64,000 nucleotides of DNA from contig CAWEIU010000011.1 in the NCBI GenBank assembly GCA_963809245.1, positions 372,001-436,000 of the forward strand, written 5' to 3'. This stretch comes from Roseiarcus sp963809245 (GTDB lineage: Bacteria > Pseudomonadota > Alphaproteobacteria > Rhizobiales > Beijerinckiaceae). The notes beneath the pieces are model-generated. The model had not been told where the DNA came from and ran no database searches. It saw nothing but the letters and a program-made list of their open reading frames with translations. Made by a program: the position numbers and the translations under genes. Below are positions 43,425 through 51,765 of the stretch, piece by piece. How positions within the stretch are numbered: position 1 is the stretch's first letter; every line of letters starts with the position of its first letter.

Positions 43425-44363
43425 ATGCGTGTTTCGCCGTCGCTACTCCTGGTTGGCATGTCCGCAGCACTGTGCATAGCCGTGCCCACCAAGGGACGCG
43501 CGGTCGAAGAGACCTTCGGGCTTTACTCCCTGGGAAGCGGCGCGGTTGGAGCCGGACAAACCCCTCCGGGGGGAGTCTATTTCACGACAGCAATCAGCTA
43601 CGGGAATTTTCAGGCGTCTACGCCGGTGCCTTTTGGGGGCCTCACCCTCACCGCCAAGGCTAACTTTGCTCCTGCCGAGATCGAAAACCTTCTCGCTGTC
43701 GTGCCGGAGCCAGTGCTGGGAGGCCATTTGTCGATGTCCGTGACCTCGGGCGTCGCTCGCACCATCTTGGACGCCAGCATCGCCGGCGTCGCCGGCTCCG
43801 CCGAAAGGTCGGTGCAGGGCTGGGGCGCCACCGACACGACGTTGCGTCTCTCTCTCGGCTGGGACGTCAGCCCGACTTTCTCCGACAAAATATCGGTGTC
43901 GCAGTGGCTGACGACCGGTAAATACGAGCCCGGCTTTTTCCCGATTGCCGGTTTCAACCGACCTGGAACCGACATATCCTGGGGAGCGACCTACGTGGAG
44001 CCGACCAACAAAATCGAATTCTCGGGAACAGTGGGCTTCACGATCGAGGGGTTCAACCCAGCCACATCCTATCGATCCGGCGACGCCGTCCATTTCGAAG
44101 AAGGTCTCTTGAAGCACTTAGACAACGGCGTTCAGTTTGGCGTAATTTCCTATCAGTACATTCAGATTACCCCCGATACCGGGTCCGGGGCAGTCCTAGG
44201 GCCGTTCGAAACGAGAGCCGTTGGCGTCGGACCAACTGTCGGATACACGACCTTGATCAACGGCCACATCGTCTCCTTCACGCTCCAAGGGGCGCAAGAA
44301 GTGGCCGTGCAGGACCGCTTGAGACAAACGACCGGCTTTTTCTCGGCCACTTACAAATTCTAG
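43425..44363 (+). CDS. outer-membrane channel, phenol-degradation MetA-like family
   Basis: 312 aa from the ATG at 43425, 7 nt after GGAGG. Signal peptide (LLLVGMSAALCIAVPTKGRA) followed by alternating amphipathic strands ending in an aromatic residue (FFSATYKF), typical of outer-membrane beta barrels. Segments GAGQTPPGGVYFTTAISYG, LSLGWDVSPTFSDKISV and TPDTGSGAVLGPFETRAVGVGPTVGY fit the MetA-pathway (PF13557) group of channels for hydrophobic or aromatic compounds. Lies downstream of the HlyD remnant and sulfatase; a role in uptake of sulfated aromatics is a guess. Confidence 0.8.
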   Translation: MRVSPSLLLVGMSAALCIAVPTKGRAVEETFGLYSLGSGAVGAGQTPPGGVYFTTAISYGNFQASTPVPFGGLTLTAKANFAPAEIENLLAVVPEPVLGGHLSMSVTSGVARTILDASIAGVAGSAERSVQGWGATDTTLRLSLGWDVSPTFSDKISVSQWLTTGKYEPGFFPIAGFNRPGTDISWGATYVEPTNKIEFSGTVGFTIEGFNPATSYRSGDAVHFEEGLLKHLDNGVQFGVISYQYIQITPDTGSGAVLGPFETRAVGVGPTVGYTTLINGHIVSFTLQGAQEVAVQDRLRQTTGFFSATYKF

Positions 44364-44424
44364 TCCGCGCGCCTTCGTGCGCTGCCGCCAAGGTTTTGTC
44401 GCGTCCATCAGCTTTACCGTGACT

Positions 44425-45426
44425 TCAACTGTCTTGGACGCTCCTGCGCTTCGTCAGGGTGCGGCGACGAACCGTCATCCCTCCGGCGAGCGCGAGGACG
44501 ACGATGATGACGATCCCCTCCACCACGTCCTGCGCGCCAGAAGGCAATTTGGCGATCTGCATCGTGGTGACGATCAACACCAGGAGGACGGAGCCGAACA
44601 GGCTTCCCGCGGCCGTGGGCGCGCCGCCGAAAATCAGCGTCCCTCCCAATACGACCGCGCCTAGCGATTGCAGCAGGAAGGGCTGCCCCATTTCCAGAAA
44701 AGCGCCGCCGACGTAGGCGCCCAGCAGCAGCCCGGTAAACGCCGCAAGAACGGAACTCGCGAGAAAGGCGCCGGCTGCGACGCGAACCGTCCTTACGCCG
44801 GCGAGCCGCGCCGCCGACATGTTCTGGCCGACCGCGGAGAGGGTTCGACCGTAGGCGGTTCGGTTGAGAACGAGCGAGGCCGCGCCCACCGCGAAGAGCG
44901 CAAGCAGCGCCATGATCGGAACCCCGCCGACGCGCCCAGCCGCGATCACGCGCAATGTCGGCGCGATCGTGAAGCCCGGGATGGCGCGGTTGGCGAGGAG
45001 CGAGGCTGTCGCCAGCACATAGCCGGTCGCCAGCGTCGCGATGATCGCCGGGATGCGGGCGAGGAGAACCAGCGCCGCATTGATCGAGCCGACCGCGAGG
45101 CCGAGCGCCAGAGTCGCCGCGACGCCGAGCGCCAGGCGTCCGTCATGGCCGCCAACCACGATCAGCGCGACGTAGGCGCTGAGCGTCATGACGCTCGCGA
45201 TCGAAAGATCGATGTTGCCGCCGCCGGTCGTGACGACCGCGGTCTGGCCAAGTGCGACCAGGGTCAGAAATGAACTGGTGATCGCGACGCCCGAGAGGCT
45301 GCTGAGGCTTACCTGGCTCGTCACGGCGGAGAGAATGGCCCACAGGATGACGACGCCCAGGAGCGACCAGATCCAGCGATTGCGCGCAGTCCAATCCGAC
45401 ACATCAGCGACGTCGATCGTCTTCAT
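44425..45426 (-). CDS. ribose-type sugar ABC transporter permease (importer A)
   Basis: 333 aa, about nine hydrophobic helices, BPD_transp_2 (RbsC) family: QTAVVTTGGGNIDLSIASVMTLSAYVAL, AIIATLATGYVLATASLLANRAIPGF and QSLGAVVLGGTLIFGGAPTAAGSLFGS. The ATG overlaps the stop of the upstream permease frame (ATGA). Last gene of the minus-strand importer unit. Confidence 0.9.
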   Translation of the reverse strand: MKTIDVADVSDWTARNRWIWSLLGVVILWAILSAVTSQVSLSSLSGVAITSSFLTLVALGQTAVVTTGGGNIDLSIASVMTLSAYVALIVVGGHDGRLALGVAATLALGLAVGSINAALVLLARIPAIIATLATGYVLATASLLANRAIPGFTIAPTLRVIAAGRVGGVPIMALLALFAVGAASLVLNRTAYGRTLSAVGQNMSAARLAGVRTVRVAAGAFLASSVLAAFTGLLLGAYVGGAFLEMGQPFLLQSLGAVVLGGTLIFGGAPTAAGSLFGSVLLVLIVTTMQIAKLPSGAQDVVEGIVIIVVLALAGGMTVRRRTLTKRRSVQDS

Positions 45427-46619
45427 GACTCTCGGCTCCGCATTGTCGTCGCGGTCTTCAGCGCAAGAATCAGCAACAGCAGGAGTCCTTGCACCGCCGC
45501 GTTGTAATCGGGGCTGACGTCGAGCATGCCGAGGAGCGCGCCGATCAGCGACAGTGTGACGGCCCCCGCGACGACGCCGAGCGGCGAGATCAAGCCGCCG
45601 GCAAGGGCGCATCCTCCGACGACGACCGAGGCGACGGAGAGCAGCGTGTAGCTGCCGCCCGAGTTGTAGTCGCTCGCCGTATTGATGGCCGTCAGCGACA
45701 GTCCCGCCAGCAGTCCGAAGACGCCCGCGATGAAGTATCGCAGGGCCGCGTATTTTGACGCCGACCAGCCCGCCCGGCTCATCGCGGTGGGGTTGGCCCC
45801 GAAGGCGCGCAGCGTCACGCCCAGAGGCGTCGAGTCGATCAGGTAGGCGACTCCAGCGATGATTGCGAGCGTGATCAGTGAGGTTGGCGCGCCGCGGATC
45901 GACCAGCTTATCGCCGCAGTCAGCCACCCCGGACTCGACCCGCCGGGCGTCGGCTGCATCGTATAGGCGATTCCGCTCCATATGAACGACGCGCCCAGCG
46001 TGACGACGATCGCCGGAATCTTCCGCAATTGGATCAAGGCGCCGAGAGCGCCGTAGGCGAGAAGGGCGCCGACGAGGGACAAGGCGCCAACGCCCGGCGC
46101 ATCGACGAGCAGCGTCGCGCTCACGACATTGACAAGACCGGCGAAGGCGCCGACGCCGAGGTCGATTTCGCTGCCGCCGACAACGAACATTTGCGCCAGA
46201 GCGACGAGTGCGACGGGCACGGCGGGCCAGAGAAGCAAATCGAGCCCGAAAACCGAGGCTATCCTCGGGTTGCGGCTCATCATCACCGCGAGCACCAGGG
46301 CCAGGCTAATGAAAGGCGCGCCGCCAATCAGAGCCTTCGTCCAGCCTCCGCCCGCGGCCGAGTTCCCGCCCGCGCCGGATGCGCGATCCGTCGCGGCGCT
46401 GAACGAGGCGTCGACGATGTTCTGTTCCGTGATTTCGTCGCCACAGAGTTCCGCGACGATGCGCCCGTTCGCAAAGACGAACACCCGATCGCACTCCAGG
46501 AATTCGACGTCTTCCGTCGAGTGCCAGACGATCAGCCGGCCCGATCGAGCGACCTCGGCGGTCAGCCGATAGAAATCGCGCTTGGCCGCAACGTCCACGC
46601 CGCGGGTCGGATCGTCCAA
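45423..46619 (-). CDS. importer A: ATPase C-terminal part fused in frame to a second permease
   Basis: This frame begins inside the second Walker B of the ABC ATPase (LLDDPTRGVDVAAK); the apparent start at 46619 is only a TTG in that motif. After the normal ATPase end (VFVFANGRIVAELCGDEITEQNIVDASFS) it runs on without a stop through a Gly/Ser-rich linker (ATDRASGAGGNSAAGGG) into an RbsC-type permease (PFISLALVLAVMMSRNP, EIDLGVGAFAGLVNVVSATLL, ASVVVGGCALAGGLISPLGV). No usable start codon precedes the first permease helix, so a fused ATPase-permease polypeptide (about 830 aa after frame repair) is the likely ancestral product. Confidence 0.8.
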   Translation of the reverse strand: MDDPTRGVDVAAKRDFYRLTAEVARSGRLIVWHSTEDVEFLECDRVFVFANGRIVAELCGDEITEQNIVDASFSAATDRASGAGGNSAAGGGWTKALIGGAPFISLALVLAVMMSRNPRIASVFGLDLLLWPAVPVALVALAQMFVVGGSEIDLGVGAFAGLVNVVSATLLVDAPGVGALSLVGALLAYGALGALIQLRKIPAIVVTLGASFIWSGIAYTMQPTPGGSSPGWLTAAISWSIRGAPTSLITLAIIAGVAYLIDSTPLGVTLRAFGANPTAMSRAGWSASKYAALRYFIAGVFGLLAGLSLTAINTASDYNSGGSYTLLSVASVVVGGCALAGGLISPLGVVAGAVTLSLIGALLGMLDVSPDYNAAVQGLLLLLILALKTATTMRSRES

Positions 46620-47916
46620 GAGGATGATCGGCGCGTCGGCGACGAGCGCGCGCGCGACCAGCGCCTTCTGCTGATTGCCGCCGCTGAGATTCGAGAATGC
46701 CCGACTTCAGTCGCTCGACGTCCAGCCTCAGGCGTTCCGCCGACGGCAAAGCGATCCGTCTCTCCTGCTCGCCGGAGAGAAACCGGAACATCGGCAGACC
46801 AGCGATGCGGCCAAGGCCGATGTTCGCCAGAACGCTCCAGAGCGGGAAGACGCCCTCGCGCAATCGGTCGCCGGAAACGAAGCTCGCGCTCCCGTTCCGC
46901 TCGATCGCCGCGAACCTGTCGCGGCCCGGCTCGAAAATGAGATGCAGCAGATCCTTCTGGCCGTTGCCCTCGAGGCCGGCCAGTCCGATGATTTCCCCTT
47001 CGCGCAATTCGATCTCGCGGCCGAGCGAAGAGACGACTTCGCCTGTGATCCGAACCCGAATCGCGGACGACGCGAAATCCGGCCTGACGCGCAGGGACTC
47101 GGGCAACGCCGCCGCCTCTCCGCCCATCATTCGCACCAGGTCGGCGACGCCGATCTCGCGCGTTTCGCCGTGCCAGACGAGCGCGCCATTGCGAAGCACC
47201 GCGACCTGCTTGGCGACGTCGACGATCTCGAAGAGCTTGTGGCTGATGAAGATGAAGGAGACGCCCTTCGCGGCCTGGCGGTGGATGTAGGTCCGCAGTT
47301 GCTGGCTTCGCTCCGGGCCGAGCGAGGACGTGGGCTCGTCGAGAATGACAAGCTTCACGTTGGGCGTCGCGGCGGCGCGCGCAATCTCGACCATCTGACG
47401 CTCGCCGATCGGCAGCGAACCGACCTCTCGGTCGACCTCGATCGCGTTGCCCGGGAATACGGCGTCGAGCGCGGCGCGGGCGCGCGTCTTGTAGGCCTCA
47501 CGCCATCCCGGCAGAAGCCTCGCCGCTTCCGGCGCCTCGAGGAAGAAATTCTCGGCGACCGTCAAATTGCCGCAGAGCGAAAGCTCCTGATGGACGATGC
47601 GGATGCCGATCGCCTGCGCGTCGCTCGCGTTATAGAAGTCGAACGACAGCGCCTTGCCCAAGAATTCCAGCCGCCCGGCGTCCGGCTTCGTCACGCCGCA
47701 GAGAATGCGCATCAACGTGCTCTTGCCGGCGCCGTTTCCGCCGACGAGCCCGAGCACGTCGCCCCGCGCGATCGTGAGGGAGATCTCCGAATTCGCCGTC
47801 GTCGGGCCGAACGATTTCGTCACGCCGCTGAGGCGAACCAAGAGATCGCCGAGGAAGCGGCGGGACGTGTCCGGCGGCTGCGAGTTTTCGGCGAAGGTCA
47901 TTTCCGGAGCGGTCAT
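46306..47916 (-). CDS. importer A: sugar ABC transporter ATPase, frameshifted in the second NBD
   Basis: Two ABC modules of the RbsA/XylG type. Module 1 is intact: Walker A VGGNGAGKST, signature SLPIGERQMVEIARA, Walker B VKLVILDEPTSSLG. Module 2 runs to RLDVERLKSGIL, then the frame breaks: the signature LSGGNQQKALVARALVADAP and Walker B are found in the adjacent frame (that of the 45423-46619 entry). One extra base near 46692 accounts for it. Everything in this frame after that point (RRQSAEGAGRARARRRR...) is out-of-frame translation. Either the gene is broken, or the base is a sequencing error. Confidence 0.85.
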   Translation of the reverse strand: MTAPEMTFAENSQPPDTSRRFLGDLLVRLSGVTKSFGPTTANSEISLTIARGDVLGLVGGNGAGKSTLMRILCGVTKPDAGRLEFLGKALSFDFYNASDAQAIGIRIVHQELSLCGNLTVAENFFLEAPEAARLLPGWREAYKTRARAALDAVFPGNAIEVDREVGSLPIGERQMVEIARAAATPNVKLVILDEPTSSLGPERSQQLRTYIHRQAAKGVSFIFISHKLFEIVDVAKQVAVLRNGALVWHGETREIGVADLVRMMGGEAAALPESLRVRPDFASSAIRVRITGEVVSSLGREIELREGEIIGLAGLEGNGQKDLLHLIFEPGRDRFAAIERNGSASFVSGDRLREGVFPLWSVLANIGLGRIAGLPMFRFLSGEQERRIALPSAERLRLDVERLKSGILESQRRQSAEGAGRARARRRRADHPLGRSDPRRGRCGQARFLSADRRGRSIGPADRLALDGRRRIPGVRSGVRLCERAHRRGTLWRRNHGTEHRRRLVQRRDGSRIRRGRELGRGRRLDEGSDWRRAFH

Positions 47917-47941
47917 CTCTCGCCTTCAGTCCAAGGCCGCG

Positions 47942-47975
47942 CCCCGCCGGGCGATGGGAGAAGCGCCCGGCGGGG
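47942..47975 (-). other. strong stem-loop between binding-protein and ATPase genes
   Basis: Perfect 12-bp inverted repeat CCCCGCCGGGCG / CGCCCGGCGGGG with a 10-nt loop, just after the stop of the periplasmic binding-protein gene and before the ATPase gene. No T-run follows. This is the usual place for an mRNA-stabilising or partially terminating hairpin that raises binding protein over membrane components. Confidence 0.65.
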
Positions 47976-48019
47976 GAACTCCGGCGCGGCGAGGCCAATT
48001 CGTCAGGACAATATCGCGC

Positions 48020-49051
48020 TCATTTCGCGCCGAGCAAATTCTTGGCGACCCAGTCTTCGGAATAGGTCGGGCTAACGATCATGCCGGAGGGGAGACTGGC
48101 GAACTCCTTGAGATTGTCCTGCGTGACCGTCGCGACTGGCATGATCATGAGCTTCGCGGGGTGAGCGCCCTTGACCAACGCGAGGCTGAGCCAAAAGGCG
48201 GCGCCGCCGATCCCAGGCGTCGTGTTCATGGAGATCGTCGTGTAGCCGCTCGCGCTCTTGGCCGCCCACCACTTGATGAAGTCGGTGCTGCCGCCGCCCT
48301 CGATGATCGGCGGCTTGTCCTTGTAGGGGCCGCCGAACTGGTCGAAGGCCTGCGCAATGCCGAAGTCGTCGCTGCCGCCCTGCCCCAGGACCGCGTCGAT
48401 GTGCGGCAGGCTCGGCAGCACATTGGCGATGGCGGATTGCGCCACCGAAGCCGTCGCCTGCCCGTAGACCGTCGCAACCACCTTGATGTCGGGGAACTTC
48501 TTCAGCGCGGCTTCCTGCGCGTTGAACATGTCGTTGTCGGGCGCTGACCCCTTCACGCCGCGGACCTGCAGCACGTTGCCCTTGCCGCCGAGCTTGTTGA
48601 ACACCCACTCGGCTTCCTGCTGCTTGTAGCCCTTGAAGTCGAAATTGAGCTGATAGTTGCACGGCGCCGAAGCGACGGAATCGAAGGTGACGACCTTGAT
48701 GCCGGCTGCGCAGGCCTTTTCGATCGTGCCGTTGACCGCAGTTTCCGACGCCGCGTCGACCGCGATCGCGTCCACCCCTTTCAGGATGAGCTCGGCGAGC
48801 TGGCTGTTCTGTTGCGCGACGCTGCCGTCGCCGTTGAGGATGACGTAGTCCGCGATCTTGCCCGCCGCCTTGGCTTCCTTGGCCGATGCCTCGAAAGCCT
48901 CGACCATCTGGTGACGCCACGTATTGCCGTAATAGGCGTTCGCCAACGCGATCACCGGCTTGTCCGCCGACGCGCTCGCCGACGTCGCCATCGCCGCGAG
49001 CATCGGGACCGCCGCCAGTCCCACCATCGCTGCCGTCAAACTCGCCCTCAT
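48020..49051 (-). CDS. periplasmic sugar-binding protein (importer A)
   Basis: 343 aa from the ATG at 49051 (strong GGAGGAAGG upstream); the frame extends 27 codons further. Sec signal peptide (LTAAMVGLAAVPMLAAMATSASA) and type I periplasmic-binding fold: KPVIALANAYYGNTWRHQMVEAF, LAELILKGVDAIAVDAAS, GIKVVTFDSVASAPC, VLGQGGSDDFGIAQAF. Delivers a sugar or polyol to the permease pair. Divergent from the apionate-type dehydrogenase gene across 127 nt. Ligand unknown; the neighbourhood favours a branched or oxidised sugar. Confidence 0.88.
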   Translation of the reverse strand: MRASLTAAMVGLAAVPMLAAMATSASASADKPVIALANAYYGNTWRHQMVEAFEASAKEAKAAGKIADYVILNGDGSVAQQNSQLAELILKGVDAIAVDAASETAVNGTIEKACAAGIKVVTFDSVASAPCNYQLNFDFKGYKQQEAEWVFNKLGGKGNVLQVRGVKGSAPDNDMFNAQEAALKKFPDIKVVATVYGQATASVAQSAIANVLPSLPHIDAVLGQGGSDDFGIAQAFDQFGGPYKDKPPIIEGGGSTDFIKWWAAKSASGYTTISMNTTPGIGGAAFWLSLALVKGAHPAKLMIMPVATVTQDNLKEFASLPSGMIVSPTYSEDWVAKNLLGAK

Positions 49052-49100
49052 CGCCTTCCTCCCTGCACCCTGTCCGTATTGCCTCGGACGCTTGACCCTA

Positions 49101-49148
49101 AATCTCATCGCACAGAGATTGACATGATGCAAGTTATCTCATTATACC
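49101..49148. promoter_or_regulatory. candidate operator region between the two divergent sugar units
   Basis: Contains an inverted repeat AATCTC-8-GAGATT (49101-49120) and the motif TCATTATACC (49139-49148), which recurs as TCATCATACC at 56419-56428 in front of the regulator and RuBisCO-like genes. A site for the FadR/GntR regulator encoded at 55560 is the simplest reading. Confidence 0.4.
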
Positions 49149-49178
49149 AGCATCACGAACATAGGCGGAGGAAAGCCA

Positions 49179-50006
49179 GTGACAGCGATCGCACTCTTCG
49201 GCGCGGGCGGAAAAATGGGCTACCGCCTCGCGAGCAACCTCAAAGGCTCGCGCTTCGAGGTCCGGCACGTCGAGGTGGCGCCGGCTGGACAAGCGCGGCT
49301 GAAGAGCGGTCTCGGCTTCGACTGCGTTTCGTCGGACCAGGCGCTGAACGGCGCCGACGTCGTCATTCTCGCGGTCCCCGACACGCACATCGGCAAGATC
49401 GCCGCCGGCATCAGCGACAAGCTCAAAGCGGGCACGATGGTCGTCGCCCTCGACGCCGCGGCGCCGTTCGCCGGCCACCTGCCCGCGCGCAACGATCTGA
49501 CTTATTTCGTGACCCACCCGTGCCACCCCCCGATCTTCAACGACGAGACGGAGATGGGCGCCAAACGCGATCATTTCGGCGGCGTCCTGGCCAAGCAGCA
49601 CATCGTCAGCGCACTCATGCAGGGTCCCGAGAGCGCCTATGCCTTAGGCGAGGAGATCGCCAAGGTCATCTGGGCGCCCGTGATGCGGTCCCACCGCGTG
49701 ACCGTGGAGCAGATGGCGCTCCTCGAGCCCGGCCTTTCCGAAACCGTCGCCGCGACGTTGCTCGTCGTCATGCGCGAGGCGCTGGACGAGGTGGTGGCGC
49801 GCGGCGTTCCCCAGGCGGCGGCGCGCGACTTTCTGCTTGGCCACATGAACGTGCTCGGGGCCGTCATCTTCGGCGAAGTCGAGGGCGTGTTCTCGGACGC
49901 CTGCAACAAGGCGATCGAGTTCGGCAAACCGACGCTGATGCAGCCGAATTGGAAGAAGGTGTTTGAGCCTCAGGAAATCGCCGACAGCATTCGGCGCATA
50001 ACCTGA
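49179..50006 (+). CDS. apnO: D-apionate oxidoisomerase-like NAD(P)-dependent enzyme
   Basis: 275 aa, starts with GTG after GGAGGAAA. N-terminal Rossmann fold with FGAGGKMGYRLASNL (dinucleotide loop), VVILAVPDTHIGKIA and a helical C-terminal domain (EQMALLEPGLSETVAATLLVVM, RDFLLGHMNVLGAVIFGE) of the phosphogluconate-dehydrogenase-like group. FVTHPCHPPIFNDE is a distinctive central segment. The ApnO family oxidises and isomerises D-apionate to 3-oxo-isoapionate. Assignment rests on overall family resemblance and on the neighbours (apiose-type dehydrogenase, OiaK-like kinase, RuBisCO-like protein). Confidence 0.8.
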   Translation: MTAIALFGAGGKMGYRLASNLKGSRFEVRHVEVAPAGQARLKSGLGFDCVSSDQALNGADVVILAVPDTHIGKIAAGISDKLKAGTMVVALDAAAPFAGHLPARNDLTYFVTHPCHPPIFNDETEMGAKRDHFGGVLAKQHIVSALMQGPESAYALGEEIAKVIWAPVMRSHRVTVEQMALLEPGLSETVAATLLVVMREALDEVVARGVPQAAARDFLLGHMNVLGAVIFGEVEGVFSDACNKAIEFGKPTLMQPNWKKVFEPQEIADSIRRIT

Positions 50007-50088
50007 GCCCAGGATGCGGCGATCGGCGGACGATCGCCGCCTGAAGAAGGGTCGGCACGACCCTGAAAATCGCAAGGGGAGGAACGCA

Positions 50089-51030
50089 ATGAAGCTAAAG
50101 ACCATGTTGCTGGGCGCTACCCTGGCCGGCGTCGTCGCCTTCGGGGCAAGCGCGAGCGCGTCGGCCGCCGACCTCATCGCCATCATCACGCCGTCGCACG
50201 ACAACCCTTTCTTCAAGGCGGAAGCGGAAGGCGCCGAAGCGAAGGCGAAGGGGCTCGGCTACGACGTCCTGTCGCTCGTGCACGACGACGACGCCAACAA
50301 ACAGTCTGAACTCTTCGACACCGCGATCGCGCGGGGCGCCAAAGCGATCATTCTCGACAACGCCGGCGCGGACGCGACGGTCGCCGCGGTCAAGAAAGCG
50401 AAGGACGCTGGGATCCCCTCGTTCCTCATCGATCGCGAAATCAACGCGAGCGGCGTCGCCGTCACCCAAATCGTGTCGAACAACTATCAGGGCGCCCAGC
50501 TCGGCGCGCAGGAATTCGTCAAGCTGATGGGCGAGAAGGGCGACTACGCGGAGCTCGTCGGCAAGGAATCCGACACCAACGCCGGCATTCGCTCCAAGGG
50601 CTACCATGACGTCATCAGCGAGTACCCGGACCTCAAGAGCGTCGCCAAGCAGTCCGCCAATTGGAGCCAGACAGAAGCCTACGCAAAAATGGAGACGATC
50701 CTCCAGGCGAACCCGCACATCAAAGGCGTCATCTCGGGCAACGACACGATGGCGATGGGCGCTATCGCAGCTCTCGCGGCCGCCAACCGCAAAGACGTCA
50801 TCGTGGTCGGATTCGACGGCTCGAACGATGTCCGCGACTCGATCCTCGCCGGCGGCATCAAGGCGACCGTTCTGCAACCCGCCTATCAGGAGGCGCAGAT
50901 CGCAGTCGAGCAGGCCGACGCCTACATCAAGGACAAAAAGGCTCCAGCGCAGGAAAAGCAACTGATGGATTGCGTCCTGATCACCGCCGCCAACGCAGGG
51001 AAACTTGAGACTTTCGCTCTCAAGAAATAG
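50089..51030 (+). CDS. ribose-type periplasmic sugar-binding protein (importer B)
   Basis: 313 aa from the ATG at 50089 (GGGGAGGAA upstream). Signal peptide (TMLLGATLAGVVAFGASASASA) and an RbsB-like fold: ADLIAIITPSHDNPFFKAEAEG, QSELFDTAIARGAKAIILDNAGAD, GIPSFLIDREINASG, GVISGNDTMAMGAIAAL and DVIVVGFDGSNDVRDSI. It is the receptor of the plus-strand importer, whose operon ends with an apiose-dehydrogenase-like gene, so D-apiose or a related branched sugar is the probable ligand (inference). Confidence 0.9.
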   Translation: MKLKTMLLGATLAGVVAFGASASASAADLIAIITPSHDNPFFKAEAEGAEAKAKGLGYDVLSLVHDDDANKQSELFDTAIARGAKAIILDNAGADATVAAVKKAKDAGIPSFLIDREINASGVAVTQIVSNNYQGAQLGAQEFVKLMGEKGDYAELVGKESDTNAGIRSKGYHDVISEYPDLKSVAKQSANWSQTEAYAKMETILQANPHIKGVISGNDTMAMGAIAALAAANRKDVIVVGFDGSNDVRDSILAGGIKATVLQPAYQEAQIAVEQADAYIKDKKAPAQEKQLMDCVLITAANAGKLETFALKK

Positions 51031-51105
51031 CGCGACGTCCGGCGCGGCGACGACGCCCTCGCGGCCGCCGCGTCCCCAAGCCTTTTGCCCGCAGCGGAGA
51101 CAATT

Positions 51106-51765
51106 GTGAACAGACGGCGTCTGGTGGTCGGGTTGACCGTCCTTCCGTTCGGCCTCGCCCTCGGCGCCTGCAAGTTCGTCGCGACTCAGAAGAAGCATGC
51201 GGTGAGCGCGGACGAGGGGAGCGGCGACGGATTCGATCCCAACGCCATGGTCGACGCGATTTGGGATTCGAAGGTCGTTCCCTATCTCACGGCCAAAGCC
51301 GGCAACCTCGCAGACGTCGTCGCGCTCGCTCGCGCCAATCCCGATGAGGCCGGCCGCAAATTCGGACACCGCGCCAAAGAAGGCAGCGAGCCCTGGACCT
51401 TCGCAGTGAAGATCGACGGGCGCATCGTCGCCGCCGAGACGACCTCTCGCGCAGCGACCATCAGCGTCGACAGCGGCGGAGACGGCAAAGTCGCCGCGAT
51501 CGTTCAAATCGGCCCGGCCATGCGCGGCACGGCGCTACGCAACTCGCTCGACTTCGTCTCGTTCAACGATTTCAAGAACCAGATCGACTACGCCCAGTAT
51601 GGCAAGGCGTTCAATCAGCATGTCCTGCGCACGATCCTGTCGCAGTTGCCGCGAGACGCTCTGGTCGGCCGCAAGGCGACGGTCCTGGGAGCGTTCACCC
51701 TCGAGTCCGGCGACCAGCCGCCCCTCGTCGCCCCGGCTGCGATCACGTTGGGGCCGGCGCCATGA
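51106..51765 (+). CDS. DUF2291 periplasmic lipoprotein of the sugar importer
   Basis: 219 aa from the GTG at 51106. Lipoprotein signal (LTVLPFGLALGACKF, lipobox LGAC). DUF2291 features: DPNAMVDAIWDSKVVPYLTAKAG, FAVKIDGRIVAAETTSRAATI, ALRNSLDFVSFNDFKNQIDYAQYGKAFN. Proteins of this family occur only next to ribose/xylose-type ABC importers; their role is not known to me. The stop overlaps the ATPase start (ATGA). Confidence 0.88.
   Translation: MNRRRLVVGLTVLPFGLALGACKFVATQKKHAVSADEGSGDGFDPNAMVDAIWDSKVVPYLTAKAGNLADVVALARANPDEAGRKFGHRAKEGSEPWTFAVKIDGRIVAAETTSRAATISVDSGGDGKVAAIVQIGPAMRGTALRNSLDFVSFNDFKNQIDYAQYGKAFNQHVLRTILSQLPRDALVGRKATVLGAFTLESGDQPPLVAPAAITLGPAP

Noticed and set aside
46619..46619. 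Independent start of a permease gene at this position
   Set aside because: The codon is a TTG inside the ATPase Walker B (LLDDP), not a translation start.
50095..51507. 470-codon minus-strand frame
   Set aside because: Covers the importer B binding protein and DUF2291 genes on the other strand; no recognisable domain.
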